Positions 18,301 to 25,563 of a stretch of 50,350 nt of DNA are shown piece after piece. The notes below the pieces were generated by a model. The model ran no database searches, had not been told where the DNA came from, and saw nothing but the letters and a program-made list of their open reading frames with translations. Within the stretch, counting starts at the first letter, position 1; every line of letters starts with the position of its first letter. Position numbers and translations under genes: made by a program. Source of the DNA: an uncultured Bacteroidales bacterium (lineage in GTDB: Bacteria; Bacteroidota; Bacteroidia; Bacteroidales; Bacteroidaceae); the NCBI GenBank assembly GCA_945836755.1, contig CAMAMB010000011.1, positions 1 through 50,350 on the forward strand. The letters are read 5' to 3'.

Positions 18301-19802
18301 GTAAGTTCGGCTTCGTCAGCCAGCTCCCCAGCCTCAGCTTCCAGCCCACAGAGCCCGGCGTCTACAACGTACAGCTCACCACACGCAACGCCACTGGCAG
18401 CAGCGTGGCCACACAAGACCGTGGCATCATCGTCTGCAACGCCGACAGCAAGAATGGCCTGAACTTCATGTACAACCGTGAAGACGTCACCGCCACCACC
18501 ATACCCTTCACCGCCGGCCAGACGGCCTTCACCATCGACTGGTGGATGAGGCCGCGCACCCTCACCGACATCAGCAACGGCATAGGCGACAACACCGGCA
18601 CCCTCCGCATCTCCAACTATGCCGACGGCAAGATGGCAGTCTCCATAGGCGACAACAGCGCCACCAGCAACGAGGGCTTCGTCATTGCCAACGAGTGGCA
18701 CCACTACGCCGTCGTCTTCTCCAACGGTGTCGTCAGGTTCTACCGCGACGGCGAGAGCATGCTCAATGCCTCCATCAACGCCTACTCCGTGCCCCAGCTC
18801 TCCAAGTTCAGCATCGGCACCTCCGAGGCCCGCTTCGCAGGCATGGTCGACGAGTTCAGAGTATGGAACAAGGCCCTCTCCCTCACCCAGCTGCAGGACA
18901 TCTGCAACGCGCCCCTCACCGCCGCACAGATAGCCACAGCCGAGAGCGCCGGCCTACAGCTCTACTACCAGTTCAACCAGAGCAGCGGTAACGTGGAAGA
19001 TGCCTCCTCCAAGGGCAATACAGGCGTGCGCAACGGCTTCGGCCCCGACGGCGACGCATGGTCATCGTCAGGTGGAGTCTTCTGCCTCAACTTCGGCGAG
19101 AGCACCATCGTAGACAAGACGGCCCAGTATCTCAGCAACTACAAAGCCCCCTTCTACGACACGGGCAAGAGCGTGGCCGCCTCCGGCAACTTACGCTTCA
19201 TGGGCCTCGCCACATGGACCAAGGACCGCGCCTCTAACCTCAACCAGTACACCGGTGCCCACGTAGACTACGGCAAGGGACAGAGCCTCTGCGCCACCAC
19301 AGGATGGGACGGCTTCGACCAGACGCTCACCGACCACGCCGTCTACCAGACCATCACCCTGCCCGCCGGCTCCTACCAGTTTACGACCAAGTATAGCGGC
19401 TGGGAAGGACAGTGCGGCAACAGCTACCTCGTAGTGGCCGAAGGCGAAGGCCTGCCCCTGACCGACGACCTCGCCTCGCAGGCCATCTCTTACATACCCA
19501 TGAGAGAGAAGACGGGTACTGCCACCACCAACACCCTGCTCTTCACCCTTGCCGCACCCACCAAGGTGAGCCTCGGTATGGTGATCAACATGTCCGGAGC
19601 ACGCTGCATGAGCATCGAGTCGTTCACGCTCGAGCAGCTGCCTCTCACCGAAATCACCACCATGCCCGAGGGCATCGACACCGCACCCACCACCTCCGGC
19701 GTGCGTCGGGCCAAGATGTTCGACCTAAAGGGCCGGCCTCTGAAAGCTCCCCGTGCACGTGAGCCTTACATCAAGGATGGCCGTGTCGTCATAAGCAAGT
19801 AG
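15306..19802 (+). CDS. Secreted papain-like (C1) cysteine protease with LamG and PKD domains
   Basis: This 1498-residue protein has an N-terminal signal peptide (to about residue 21, ending LAFTAQ) and a C1-type peptidase domain. The catalytic residues appear as Gln81 and Cys86 (QDGGSCGSAS), His258 (DHALTVVGYDD) and Asn294 (VNSWGAYW). A LamG-like lectin domain (about 580-740), two or three PKD/Ig-like domains (about 790-1045), a second LamG (about 1050-1210) and a beta-rich module (to ~1430) follow. The tail, with FDLKGRPLKAPR and ending GRVVISK, resembles Bacteroidales surface-sorting tails, so it is probably exported and cell-surface anchored, perhaps by a type IX system. It may degrade host or dietary protein while binding glycan. 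It starts 40 bp after the HIT gene. Confidence 0.85.
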   Translation: MKPLRQWLLLALGLVPLAFTAQPVDRSKYPDYSDRVNPDLSLLKRSKRAAKATANPALNTTGRPDHYNNANTPYFPPVFMQDGGSCGSASRICYMFSHEMNSFRGTDGKDPANYYPSHFVWLLTNGNSGKNEFVSYIGVPSAKTYGGQTYSQLFGNQNETDSDFGWMTGYDKWFEAMHNRMYDPSNFPLSVETEEGREALKNWLWNHNGDTDFHSGGIVGIGVASSVKTATIANTPANAETGAVGKKYVRAWGTQVDHALTVVGYDDRIEFDLNGNGIYGEASADEKGAWIIVNSWGAYWANNGFIYCPYAYAGPVSNADGTFPGNFWQPEVYKVRKNYRPLRTIKLRMDYNRRSELYLRAGVSDDLNATSPKTTISFEHFKYAGDGHNGDSNPAPEVPMLGRWADGKLHDEPMEFGYDLTDLSAGFDQSRPLKYFFIVETRSWGQGEGHIYNASIIDYAIDPEGLETPFVINETEGYKIESQGKKTIISIVVPGRGIYPPRNASIAAGKLSWQAPIRSAFSLAKYRIYHSGEVVGETAPGLTSFTLPEGSSGLFEVAAVYDDGLESGHIMAETPYVTTANEVIDLRNCGVTIPSVFSNQYDNASISFWIKPHSLSNWNQGMGPGWNSFYLHGNADGSLTAGWSTGERCSAPGVLKVGQWTHVAIAVERGTLKMWIDGELKASCTSNSKKGIGGFGDFVLSGSSGSAMDAEIDELILWKKTLIYTDLITRDYSYADAGINSDILAYFKGDVIQTSEGLKLRDHGLNKLHAAFSNDSHSTFTPDDLTIKQSAALSVSLTAPTAPVYVGIPFTPTVKVGKGIESIVWNVPDAGLTDCHTVIPELTFTHAGEQEVNVEVTNKNAQSKSASMTVTVLAAPKPNADFTATKTLAAAGERICFTPSEPLVGYSYAWSMPGADVPSVKTPMAAACYQQKGTHTVTLTVTSPSGEKASSSVDITITEVPPVAAFRVGESVVLKGETVNIYDESRYAPTSWEWSVNSGKFGFVSQLPSLSFQPTEPGVYNVQLTTRNATGSSVATQDRGIIVCNADSKNGLNFMYNREDVTATTIPFTAGQTAFTIDWWMRPRTLTDISNGIGDNTGTLRISNYADGKMAVSIGDNSATSNEGFVIANEWHHYAVVFSNGVVRFYRDGESMLNASINAYSVPQLSKFSIGTSEARFAGMVDEFRVWNKALSLTQLQDICNAPLTAAQIATAESAGLQLYYQFNQSSGNVEDASSKGNTGVRNGFGPDGDAWSSSGGVFCLNFGESTIVDKTAQYLSNYKAPFYDTGKSVAASGNLRFMGLATWTKDRASNLNQYTGAHVDYGKGQSLCATTGWDGFDQTLTDHAVYQTITLPAGSYQFTTKYSGWEGQCGNSYLVVAEGEGLPLTDDLASQAISYIPMREKTGTATTNTLLFTLAAPTKVSLGMVINMSGARCMSIESFTLEQLPLTEITTMPEGIDTAPTTSGVRRAKMFDLKGRPLKAPRAREPYIKDGRVVISK

Positions 19803-19826
19803 CCGCTCTCTCAGCCCTTTCATAGT

Positions 19827-19862
19827 GAGGCTGTGTCGTACACCTATCTACGACACAGCCTC
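19827..19862. terminator. Perfect hairpin GAGGCTGTGTCGTA, shared with 25111
   Basis: GAGGCTGTGTCGTA (19827-19840) pairs perfectly with TACGACACAGCCTC (19849-19862) over an 8-base loop. The same stem, with one changed base, occurs at 25111-25149. It lies just after the protease stop and probably ends that transcript, although a T-run is missing. Confidence 0.6.
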
Positions 19863-19921
19863 GCTTGCGTTCATACGCCCGCCGGCCGGCCTCGTTCCTT
19901 GCGGAAGACAGCCGGGTTTTT

Positions 19922-20030
19922 CTACATGTACATCTAAGATTTCCTACATGTACATGCCGTTAAAACTACATGTACATGCCGTTCAGACTACATGTACATG
20001 CCGTTCAGACTACATGTACATGCAGGTGAA
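19922..20030. repeat. 22-bp ATGTACAT array no. 3, five copies
   Basis: ATGTACAT starts at 19926, 19948, 19970, 19992 and 20014, exactly 22 bp apart. Spacers vary (AAGATTTCCT, GCCGTTAAAACT, GCCGTTCAGACT), so the core and its period are conserved better than the linker. It sits between the protease and the methyltransferase genes. Confidence 0.9.
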
Positions 20031-20207
20031 ACGTCCATGCCTCCATCCGTCACTCCCCGGCCAAAGCTCCATGTTATATATACGCGCGCGCGAGGGTCGG
20101 CATACCGGGAGGGCAACTACACACCGAGACGTCACAAAATAGAGGCTCACGCTGCCCGACGCCGCCCACACCCCCTCTGCCAACATATTTATTGCTATCT
20201 TCGCACT

Positions 20208-21371
20208 ATGAAACGTCATCGCCCCACGCCGACAGCCCTCACCACCCACCGCTTCGACGACGAGGCCATGCAACGCATGGCTGCCAAAGCGCCGTCGTGG
20301 GCCCGGCAGCCCGACCTGCACTATCCCTCCCGGCTGGCCCTCGAGCAATGCTCGGGCGAGGCTGCCGCACGCTACAAGGCCCGGCTCGCAGCCCACCTCA
20401 TACCGCCCACCCACCGCCGCAGCATGGCCGACCTCACAGGCGGGCTCGGCGTAGACTTCAGCAGGATGGCGCCCCTCTTCGCCACTGCCCACTACGTGGA
20501 ACGCAATCCCGACCTCTGCCAGGCCGCCGCCCACAACTTCCCCCTGCTGGGCCTGCAGAGCGCCACCATCACCTGCGGCGAGGCAGCCGAGGTCATGGAG
20601 AGCCTGCCGCCACAGACCCTCATCTACTTAGACCCCGCCCGCCGCGACGCCCTCGGACGCAAGACAGTGCACATCGAAGACTGCACGCCCAATGTGGCAG
20701 ACCTCCTGCCACGGCTCAGAGAGAAGGCCGAGTGGGTCATGGTCAAACTCTCCCCCATGCTCGACATCAGCCTCGCCCTCAGAAGCCTCGCCGGAGCCGT
20801 GCAGCGGGTCGACATAGTGGGGGCAGGCGGCGAGTGTAAGGAACTGCTGCTTACCATCGGCCCTCAGACCGCCGAGGCCGTGGCCGCAGACAACCCCCTC
20901 ATCGTGGTGGGCGAAGGCGAAGAGGGACCCGCTTTCAGCTTTCGCCCCTCTGAAGAGAGGGAGGCCCAAGCCCCACTCAGCGACAGCCTCCCCCCGGGCC
21001 ACTACCTCTACGAGCCCTCACCCGCCATGCTCAAGAGTGGCTGCTTCAAGCTCATGGCCCAACGCTTCGGCCTACACAAACTGGCCGACGCCACCCACCT
21101 CTACACCTCGCCGCAGCGCCTCGACCACTTCCCCGGGCGCTGCATGGAAATCACGGCGGTCAGCGGCTTCGACAAAGCGGCCCTCAGCCGCCTCAGAACC
21201 ACCACCGAACGAGCCAACCTGACCCTGCGAAACTTTCCCGGCACCACCGACAGCCTGCGCAAGAAGCTGCGCCTCAAAGACGGCGGCACGCTCTACCTCT
21301 TTGCCACCACCATGGCCGACGGAAGCCACCGTCTCATACACACACGTCACCCCGAGCGGCCGGCCACCTGA
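20208..21371 (+). CDS. THUMP-like domain class I methyltransferase
   Basis: This 387-residue protein has a class I SAM-dependent methyltransferase core: motif I ADLTGGLGVDFSRMA (about residues 80-94), HYVERNPDLC as the acidic ribose-binding strand, and IYLDPARRD in the position of the catalytic DPPR-like motif. Helical N-terminal and C-terminal ferredoxin-like parts match the Bacteroidota THUMP-like / PG_1098 family. The target, probably RNA, is unknown. The ATG at 20208 is chosen. The frame runs upstream to 19992 through the repeat array but has no similarity there. TATCTTCGC at 20196, only 3 bases before the ATG, may be a weak promoter or chance. Confidence 0.83.
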   Translation: MKRHRPTPTALTTHRFDDEAMQRMAAKAPSWARQPDLHYPSRLALEQCSGEAAARYKARLAAHLIPPTHRRSMADLTGGLGVDFSRMAPLFATAHYVERNPDLCQAAAHNFPLLGLQSATITCGEAAEVMESLPPQTLIYLDPARRDALGRKTVHIEDCTPNVADLLPRLREKAEWVMVKLSPMLDISLALRSLAGAVQRVDIVGAGGECKELLLTIGPQTAEAVAADNPLIVVGEGEEGPAFSFRPSEEREAQAPLSDSLPPGHYLYEPSPAMLKSGCFKLMAQRFGLHKLADATHLYTSPQRLDHFPGRCMEITAVSGFDKAALSRLRTTTERANLTLRNFPGTTDSLRKKLRLKDGGTLYLFATTMADGSHRLIHTRHPERPAT

Positions 21372-21447
21372 CCTAACGGTCCGCCCCCGCCGCCACCACT
21401 CTCCAATCCACCACCACCCGTCAACTCCCTACCTAACCCCTCTCACC

Positions 21448-23292
21448 ATGAAGCACATACTCTGTCTCCTCCTCGTCAGCCTCGTCAGCCTCGCCGGCCA
21501 TGGTCAGCCGGCCGTCAACCTCGTGCCCCTGCCCCGGAGCGTCAGCATGAAGCAGGGCCTCTTCATCCTGCCCGAACGCCCCGTCATAGCCTGCGACGCA
21601 GCACTCAGGCCACAGGCCGACTGGCTGGCCTGCCGCCTCATGGCAGCCCCTCGCCGCAACCCCGTGGTCAAGCCCGGCGCCACAAAAGGCCACTTCACGC
21701 TGATCATAGACAGCCTCAGCGTGACTGAGGCCGAAGGCTACCGGCTCGACGTGAGCCCCAAGGGAGTACGCCTCTCAGGCCACGATGCGGCAGGCATCTT
21801 CTACGGCCTGCAGACCTTCATCCAGCTGCTGCCACCCGAAATCTACCAAGAACGCGCCACCTCCGACGTGGCCTGGCAGACACCCTGCCTGACCGTAAGC
21901 GACGCACCCGCCCACCCGTACCGAGGCTACATGCTCGACGTGGCCCGTTACTTCTTCAGCAAAGACTACATCAAGCGGACCATCGACCACATGGCCGCCT
22001 ACAAGCTCAACAAGCTGCAGCTACACCTCATCGACGACTCAGGCTGGCGCATGGAAGTGGCCGCCTACCCACGACTGACCGAAGTGGGCGCCTGGGCCGG
22101 CGAAGGCATCACCCGCCTGGGAGGATACTACACCGAAGCCGACCTGCGCGAGATAGTGAGCTACGCAGCGGTACGCGGCGTGGAAGTGATACCCGAAATA
22201 GAATTTCCGGCCCACATACTCAGCGCCGTAGTGGCCTACCCCTACCTGGCATGCCGCGGCGAACAGCACGCCGTGCAGACAGAGCAGTCCATCAGCCCCG
22301 AAATACTCTGTGTGGGCAACGACTCGGCCCTCGTCTTCCTCAAAGACGTGCTCGACGCCACCCTCCGCATCTTCCCCTCCCGCTACATCAACATCGGCGG
22401 CGACGAAGCCATCTACCGGCGCTGGGAAGAATGCCCCCGCTGCCGCCAGCGCATGAGCCGCGAAGGCATAGACAAAGCCCCGGAGCTGCAAGGATGGCTC
22501 ACCAACCGCGTCAACAACTACCTGCGCAGCAAAGGGCGCACTGTCATAGGCTGGGAAGAAGTCATGCTGCGCGGCAAGGTGGACCAGCCCCTCGTGAGCA
22601 TGGTGTGGCACCAGCCCGCAGACTCGGCCGTGGCTAAGAAGAACGGCATGAAAGCAGTGCTCGCACCCTGTTACTACACCTACCTCGACTTCCCCGAGAC
22701 CGGCCGCAACGACGAAGTAAAGGCAGCCACATGGTGCCCGCCCATCTCGCTGAGCCGCTGCTACTCCATGCCCATCGAAGACACCGGCGACACCTCCACC
22801 GTCATCGGCGTGCAAGCCTGCATGTGGAGCGACCAGTTCATACACGGCACCCTGCTCCAGGAACTGCGTCAGCTCGACGAGAACCGCTCCGAACGATACA
22901 TCGAACACTTCATCTTCCCACGTCTGCTCGCCGTCAGCGAACTGGGATGGACACCCAAGGCACAGCGCAACTACACCGGCTTCACCGCCCGACTGGCCCA
23001 CCACTACCGCCGCCTCTTGGCCATGGACCGCGGCTTCAGAGTGCCACTGCCCGAAGCCACCGAGGTGAGACAAAACCCCGACCACTCCTTCAGCTTCCGC
23101 CTACACTGCCCCGTGGAAGGCGCCCAAATCTGCTACACCACCAACGCCACCGAGCCACACCACCACTCGGCCACCCTGCAGAGCGGCGAATGGGTCAGCG
23201 TCGGCAAGCCCGAAATGCTGAAAGCCATCGTCGTCGTGACCGACACCAAGTGGTCGCTCCCCGTCAGCGGCACAGACCTGCTACCCAAATAG
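21448..23292 (+). CDS. Beta-N-acetylhexosaminidase, GH20
   Basis: This 614-residue exported enzyme removes terminal N-acetylglucosamine or N-acetylgalactosamine from glycans. A signal peptide (MKHILCLLLVSLVSLAGHGQ) is followed by the GH20b alpha/beta domain (about 24-150) and the GH20 barrel starting at HPYRGYMLDVARYFFS. YINIGGDEA places the catalytic Asp-Glu pair at residues 319-320. GWEEV and WSDQF further on are typical barrel motifs. The C-terminal ~80 residues form a small beta domain of the chitobiase type. The ATG at 21448 is chosen for the signal peptide. It lies 76 bp after the methyltransferase. It likely acts in the periplasm or on the surface in mucin or host-glycan breakdown. Confidence 0.95.
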   Translation: MKHILCLLLVSLVSLAGHGQPAVNLVPLPRSVSMKQGLFILPERPVIACDAALRPQADWLACRLMAAPRRNPVVKPGATKGHFTLIIDSLSVTEAEGYRLDVSPKGVRLSGHDAAGIFYGLQTFIQLLPPEIYQERATSDVAWQTPCLTVSDAPAHPYRGYMLDVARYFFSKDYIKRTIDHMAAYKLNKLQLHLIDDSGWRMEVAAYPRLTEVGAWAGEGITRLGGYYTEADLREIVSYAAVRGVEVIPEIEFPAHILSAVVAYPYLACRGEQHAVQTEQSISPEILCVGNDSALVFLKDVLDATLRIFPSRYINIGGDEAIYRRWEECPRCRQRMSREGIDKAPELQGWLTNRVNNYLRSKGRTVIGWEEVMLRGKVDQPLVSMVWHQPADSAVAKKNGMKAVLAPCYYTYLDFPETGRNDEVKAATWCPPISLSRCYSMPIEDTGDTSTVIGVQACMWSDQFIHGTLLQELRQLDENRSERYIEHFIFPRLLAVSELGWTPKAQRNYTGFTARLAHHYRRLLAMDRGFRVPLPEATEVRQNPDHSFSFRLHCPVEGAQICYTTNATEPHHHSATLQSGEWVSVGKPEMLKAIVVVTDTKWSLPVSGTDLLPK

Positions 23293-23332
23293 CGCAAAAA
23301 TTATCGAAAGCCGAAACGCTTGACACACTGCC

Positions 23333-23371
23333 GCTCCCGGCCTGAACCAAAAGGCCGGGAGCAATTTTTTT
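23333..23371 (+). terminator. Intrinsic terminator after the GH20 gene
   Basis: GCTCCCGGCC (23333-23342) and GGCCGGGAGC (23353-23362) form a perfect 10-bp stem followed by AATTTTTTT. Confidence 0.9.
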
Positions 23372-23381
23372 AGACATCGGT

Positions 23382-23408
23382 GTAACTTTTTCGCCCCTCA
23401 ATCGTCTA
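23382..23408 (+). promoter_or_regulatory. ECF-type promoter GTAAC-N16-CGTCTA
   Basis: GTAAC (23382-23386) and CGTCTA (23403-23408) are separated by 16 bases, the classic ECF sigma promoter layout, 18 bases before the sigma factor ATG. No TAnnTTTGC element is present. This points to autoregulation by the encoded sigma factor. Confidence 0.65.
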
Positions 23409-23426
23409 CCTCATAGCAAGCCCCTC

Positions 23427-23939
23427 ATGAGACCGATAGATTTCCGACAAGACCTCCTCCCCCTGAAAGACCTCATCTACAGGTTAGGACTTCGCCTCAT
23501 GCAGCACAGAGAAGAGGCGGAAGACCTCACGCAAGACTGCCTGCTGAAAGCGTGGAGTAAGAGAGAAGAGCTGGCCGACGTCGATAATCTCAAAGCATAC
23601 TGCCTGACCATGTGTCGCAACCTGGCACTCGACCGACTCAGCGCACACGAACGCAGCAACATCTCATTAGAACAAAGCCTCACCGACACCTGCACCGACG
23701 AACCCGAACCCGACGAACAGCTCGAACGACAACAACGCCTCGACTACGTCAGACACCTCATCGACAACCTGCCGGAGAAACAACGCACCGCCATACAGCT
23801 GCGCGACATCGAAGGACTTACATATCAGGAAGCGGCCCACATCATGCAGCTCTCAGAAGACAACTTCAAGGTCACCCTCCACAGAGCACGCAAAACACTC
23901 AAAGCCGCCTTCGAAAAATCAGACCGCCATGGACTATAA
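23427..23939 (+). CDS. ECF-family RNA polymerase sigma factor
   Basis: This 170-residue sigma-70 family protein has region 2 (about residues 12-80: LGLRLMQHREEAEDLTQDCLLKAWSK and AYCLTMCRNLALDRL) and region 4 (about 107-160: LIDNLPEKQRTAIQLRDIEGLTYQEAAHIMQLSEDNFKVTLHRARKTL), with no region 3, as in ECF sigma factors. It would direct polymerase to GTAAC/CGTC promoters such as the one before it. It overlaps the next gene by 11 bp, a common arrangement for sigma and anti-sigma partners. The stimulus is unknown. The anti-sigma and DUF4252 partners suggest an envelope signal. Confidence 0.93.
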   Translation: MRPIDFRQDLLPLKDLIYRLGLRLMQHREEAEDLTQDCLLKAWSKREELADVDNLKAYCLTMCRNLALDRLSAHERSNISLEQSLTDTCTDEPEPDEQLERQQRLDYVRHLIDNLPEKQRTAIQLRDIEGLTYQEAAHIMQLSEDNFKVTLHRARKTLKAAFEKSDRHGL

Positions 23940-24486
23940 ATATATAGAACAACTGCTCGAGCGATACTGGGAGGGAGAAACCTCCACCGAGGAAGAGGGC
24001 ATACTCAAAGCCTTCTACCGGCAGCAAAACCTGCCCCCACACCTCGCACGCTACCAGAGCCTCTTCGCCTATGCCGACCGCGAAAAAGAACAAACACTCG
24101 ACAGCAGCTTCGACGCCCGACTGCTACAAGCCGCCGGCATAGACAACGAGCCCGGCAGCAAGGCCACAAAACACGTAACCCCCGGCAAATTCACCATAGC
24201 CCACCGACTCAGACCGCTCTACCGCGCAGCAGCAGCCGTGGCCATCGTCACCCTCCTCGGCACCGCCGCACAACACTCCTTCCGCAGCGCCGATGACAAA
24301 AACCCCGCAGCCAGCTGGGACTACAACCAGCAAGCCTACACCGACTCGTACGACGATCCGCAGAAAGCCTACGAGATGGCCTCCAAAGCCCTGCTCCTCT
24401 TCAAGGAAGGACCATCCACTGCCGCCGCCGACACACTGAGAGCCGCCGCCGACAAAGACAGCCACACAGAGACAGCCCACGAGTAA
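23929..24486 (+). CDS. Putative anti-sigma factor, single-pass membrane protein
   Basis: This 185-residue protein begins MDYKYIEQLLERYWEGETSTEEEGILKAFY, a start typical of Bacteroidales proteins encoded next to ECF sigma genes. A single hydrophobic segment (about residues 102-117, AAAAVAIVTLLGTAAQ) would place the N-terminal ~95 residues in the cytoplasm and the rest in the periplasm. The 11-bp overlap with the sigma gene implies translational coupling. There is no zinc-binding HxxxCxxC motif, so it is not a canonical ZAS anti-sigma. The function is inferred from context. Confidence 0.7.
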   Translation: MDYKYIEQLLERYWEGETSTEEEGILKAFYRQQNLPPHLARYQSLFAYADREKEQTLDSSFDARLLQAAGIDNEPGSKATKHVTPGKFTIAHRLRPLYRAAAAVAIVTLLGTAAQHSFRSADDKNPAASWDYNQQAYTDSYDDPQKAYEMASKALLLFKEGPSTAAADTLRAAADKDSHTETAHE

Positions 24487-24513
24487 ACCCTCCAACGACA
24501 GCCATCCACCATC

Positions 24514-24993
24514 ATGACTTCCACCATTCACAGGCTGCTCTACACGCTCAGCCTCATGATGCTCACACTCAGCGCCCCCGCTCAGAAGCAGCAAGACTTC
24601 GCCGGACGCTACATGCAACTCTATGCAGAGGGATCATCACTCACCTGCCAAACCGTCAGCCCCACCATGATGCAAAAAATGCTACAGCTGACACCGGCAC
24701 ACACCGACGACGCCACCCACGAGGCCCTCAAGCGACTGAAGTCGATACGCCTCGTCACACAAAGCCACCCCGACGACGCCAAACAGGCATACGACAACGC
24801 CCTCACACTCGCCCATAACAACCCCGCACGATACCGCCTGCAAAAAGAACAAGACAACAAAAAAATCTTTGCACGCACTAAAGGGAAACACATCATAGAG
24901 GTAGTGCTCATCAGCCTCAACGACCACCGGTTCAACCTCGTCGACCTCACCGGCATCATGCCCAAAGACTTCGTCGACAGCCTCATCAAATAA
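24514..24993 (+). CDS. DUF4252-like exported protein
   Basis: This 159-residue protein has a signal peptide (MTSTIHRLLYTLSLMMLTLSAPAQ) and a mature part that matches the small Bacteroidales DUF4252-like proteins often found third in ECF sigma operons: FAGRYMQLYAEGSSLTCQTVSPTMMQKML, and a C-terminal LISLNDHRFNLVDLTGIMPKDFVDSLIK. The function is unknown. It starts 27 bp after the anti-sigma gene and is probably under the same ECF promoter. It is presumably periplasmic or a lipid-free envelope protein, since no lipobox cysteine is seen. Confidence 0.72.
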   Translation: MTSTIHRLLYTLSLMMLTLSAPAQKQQDFAGRYMQLYAEGSSLTCQTVSPTMMQKMLQLTPAHTDDATHEALKRLKSIRLVTQSHPDDAKQAYDNALTLAHNNPARYRLQKEQDNKKIFARTKGKHIIEVVLISLNDHRFNLVDLTGIMPKDFVDSLIK

Positions 24994-25033
24994 CCTCCAT
25001 ACCCCGCAAGTAAAACAATCACCATAGCCGCCC

Positions 25034-25062
25034 CGTCTTGAAAGGCAAGACGTAAAATTCTT
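25034..25062 (+). terminator. Weak terminator after the ECF operon
   Basis: CGTCTT (25034-25039) pairs with AAGACG (25047-25052), followed by TAAAATTCTTTT. Confidence 0.45.
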
Positions 25063-25106
25063 TTCGTAAAACAATCAACTTCAAAGGTTTCAGCCTTCTC
25101 TCAATG

Positions 25107-25153
25107 AAACGAGGCTGTGTCGTAACGCTCAACCCTACGACGCAGCCTCGTTT
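25107..25153. terminator. Hairpin related to 19827-19862
   Basis: AAACGAGGCTGTGTCGTA (25107-25124) pairs with TACGACGCAGCCTCGTTT (25136-25153), an 18-bp stem with one G-U or C-A position. The inner 14 bp repeat the stem found after the C1 protease gene, so this is a dispersed intergenic hairpin, possibly a bidirectional terminator. Confidence 0.6.
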
Positions 25154-25154
25154 C

Positions 25155-25466
25155 GTGTGGGACGGAGAGGCGAAGCCGCAGGCAGATATAGGGAAGGCTC
25201 ATGCCGCTAAAGGGTGGGCTCATGCCGCCAAGGGCCGGGCCGTAGCCGCCAAAGGACGGGCCGATGCCGCCAAGGGGAGGGGTATTGCCGCGGAAGGACG
25301 GGCCGCCGCAGCCAAGGGGAGGACCGCCGAAGCCAAGGGCCGGGCTGTAGCCGCCAAGGGTAAGGAAATTGCCGCGCAGGGAAGGGCCGGCCATCGCCCC
25401 TATGCCTCGCGCCCCGACAGCCGGCGACGCACTAATCACATGGCAGGGGACAAAAAAGCGGGCTAA
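25155..25466 (+). CDS. Possible small basic protein of AAKGRAx heptads
   Basis: An open frame (from ATG 25104, or from GTG 25155 just past the hairpin) holds nine consecutive 21-bp units (about 25204-25392) that translate as AAKGRAx with no indel. Lys, Gly and Arg are kept with different codons (AAG/AAA; GGA/GGC/GGG/GGT; CGG/AGG), which suggests protein-level selection. The product would be a Lys/Ala/Arg-rich chain like histone H1-like bacterial tails. Against it: no recognised start region, the ATG lies before a strong hairpin, and the reverse strand is also open. It could equally be a minisatellite. No family assignment. Confidence 0.3.
   Translation: MWDGEAKPQADIGKAHAAKGWAHAAKGRAVAAKGRADAAKGRGIAAEGRAAAAKGRTAEAKGRAVAAKGKEIAAQGRAGHRPYASRPDSRRRTNHMAGDKKAG
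25200..25395. repeat. 21-bp minisatellite GCCGCCAAGGGCCGGGCC, nine units
   Basis: Units begin near 25204 and every 21 bases after, each starting GC(C/G/A)GC(C)AAGG-like. Substitutions occur but no length change. It overlaps the possible heptad-repeat protein. Confidence 0.85.
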
Positions 25467-25493
25467 CCGTCAGTGAGATACGATATTTTTGGC

Positions 25494-25502
25494 TACTTTT
25501 GC
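25494..25502 (+). promoter_or_regulatory. pnp promoter -7 element
   Basis: TACTTTTGC fits TAnnTTTGC and lies 61 bases before the pnp ATG. Confidence 0.5.
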
Positions 25503-25563
25503 GCTGCTCTAAAGGGTAAAAGAAATAAACATCGTACTATTTAACTATCCAACGTACAAACCG

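Noticed and set aside
19992-20207. N-terminal extension of the methyltransferase through the repeat array
   Set aside because: The extension encodes repeat-derived peptide (MYMPFRLHVHAGE) with no family similarity.
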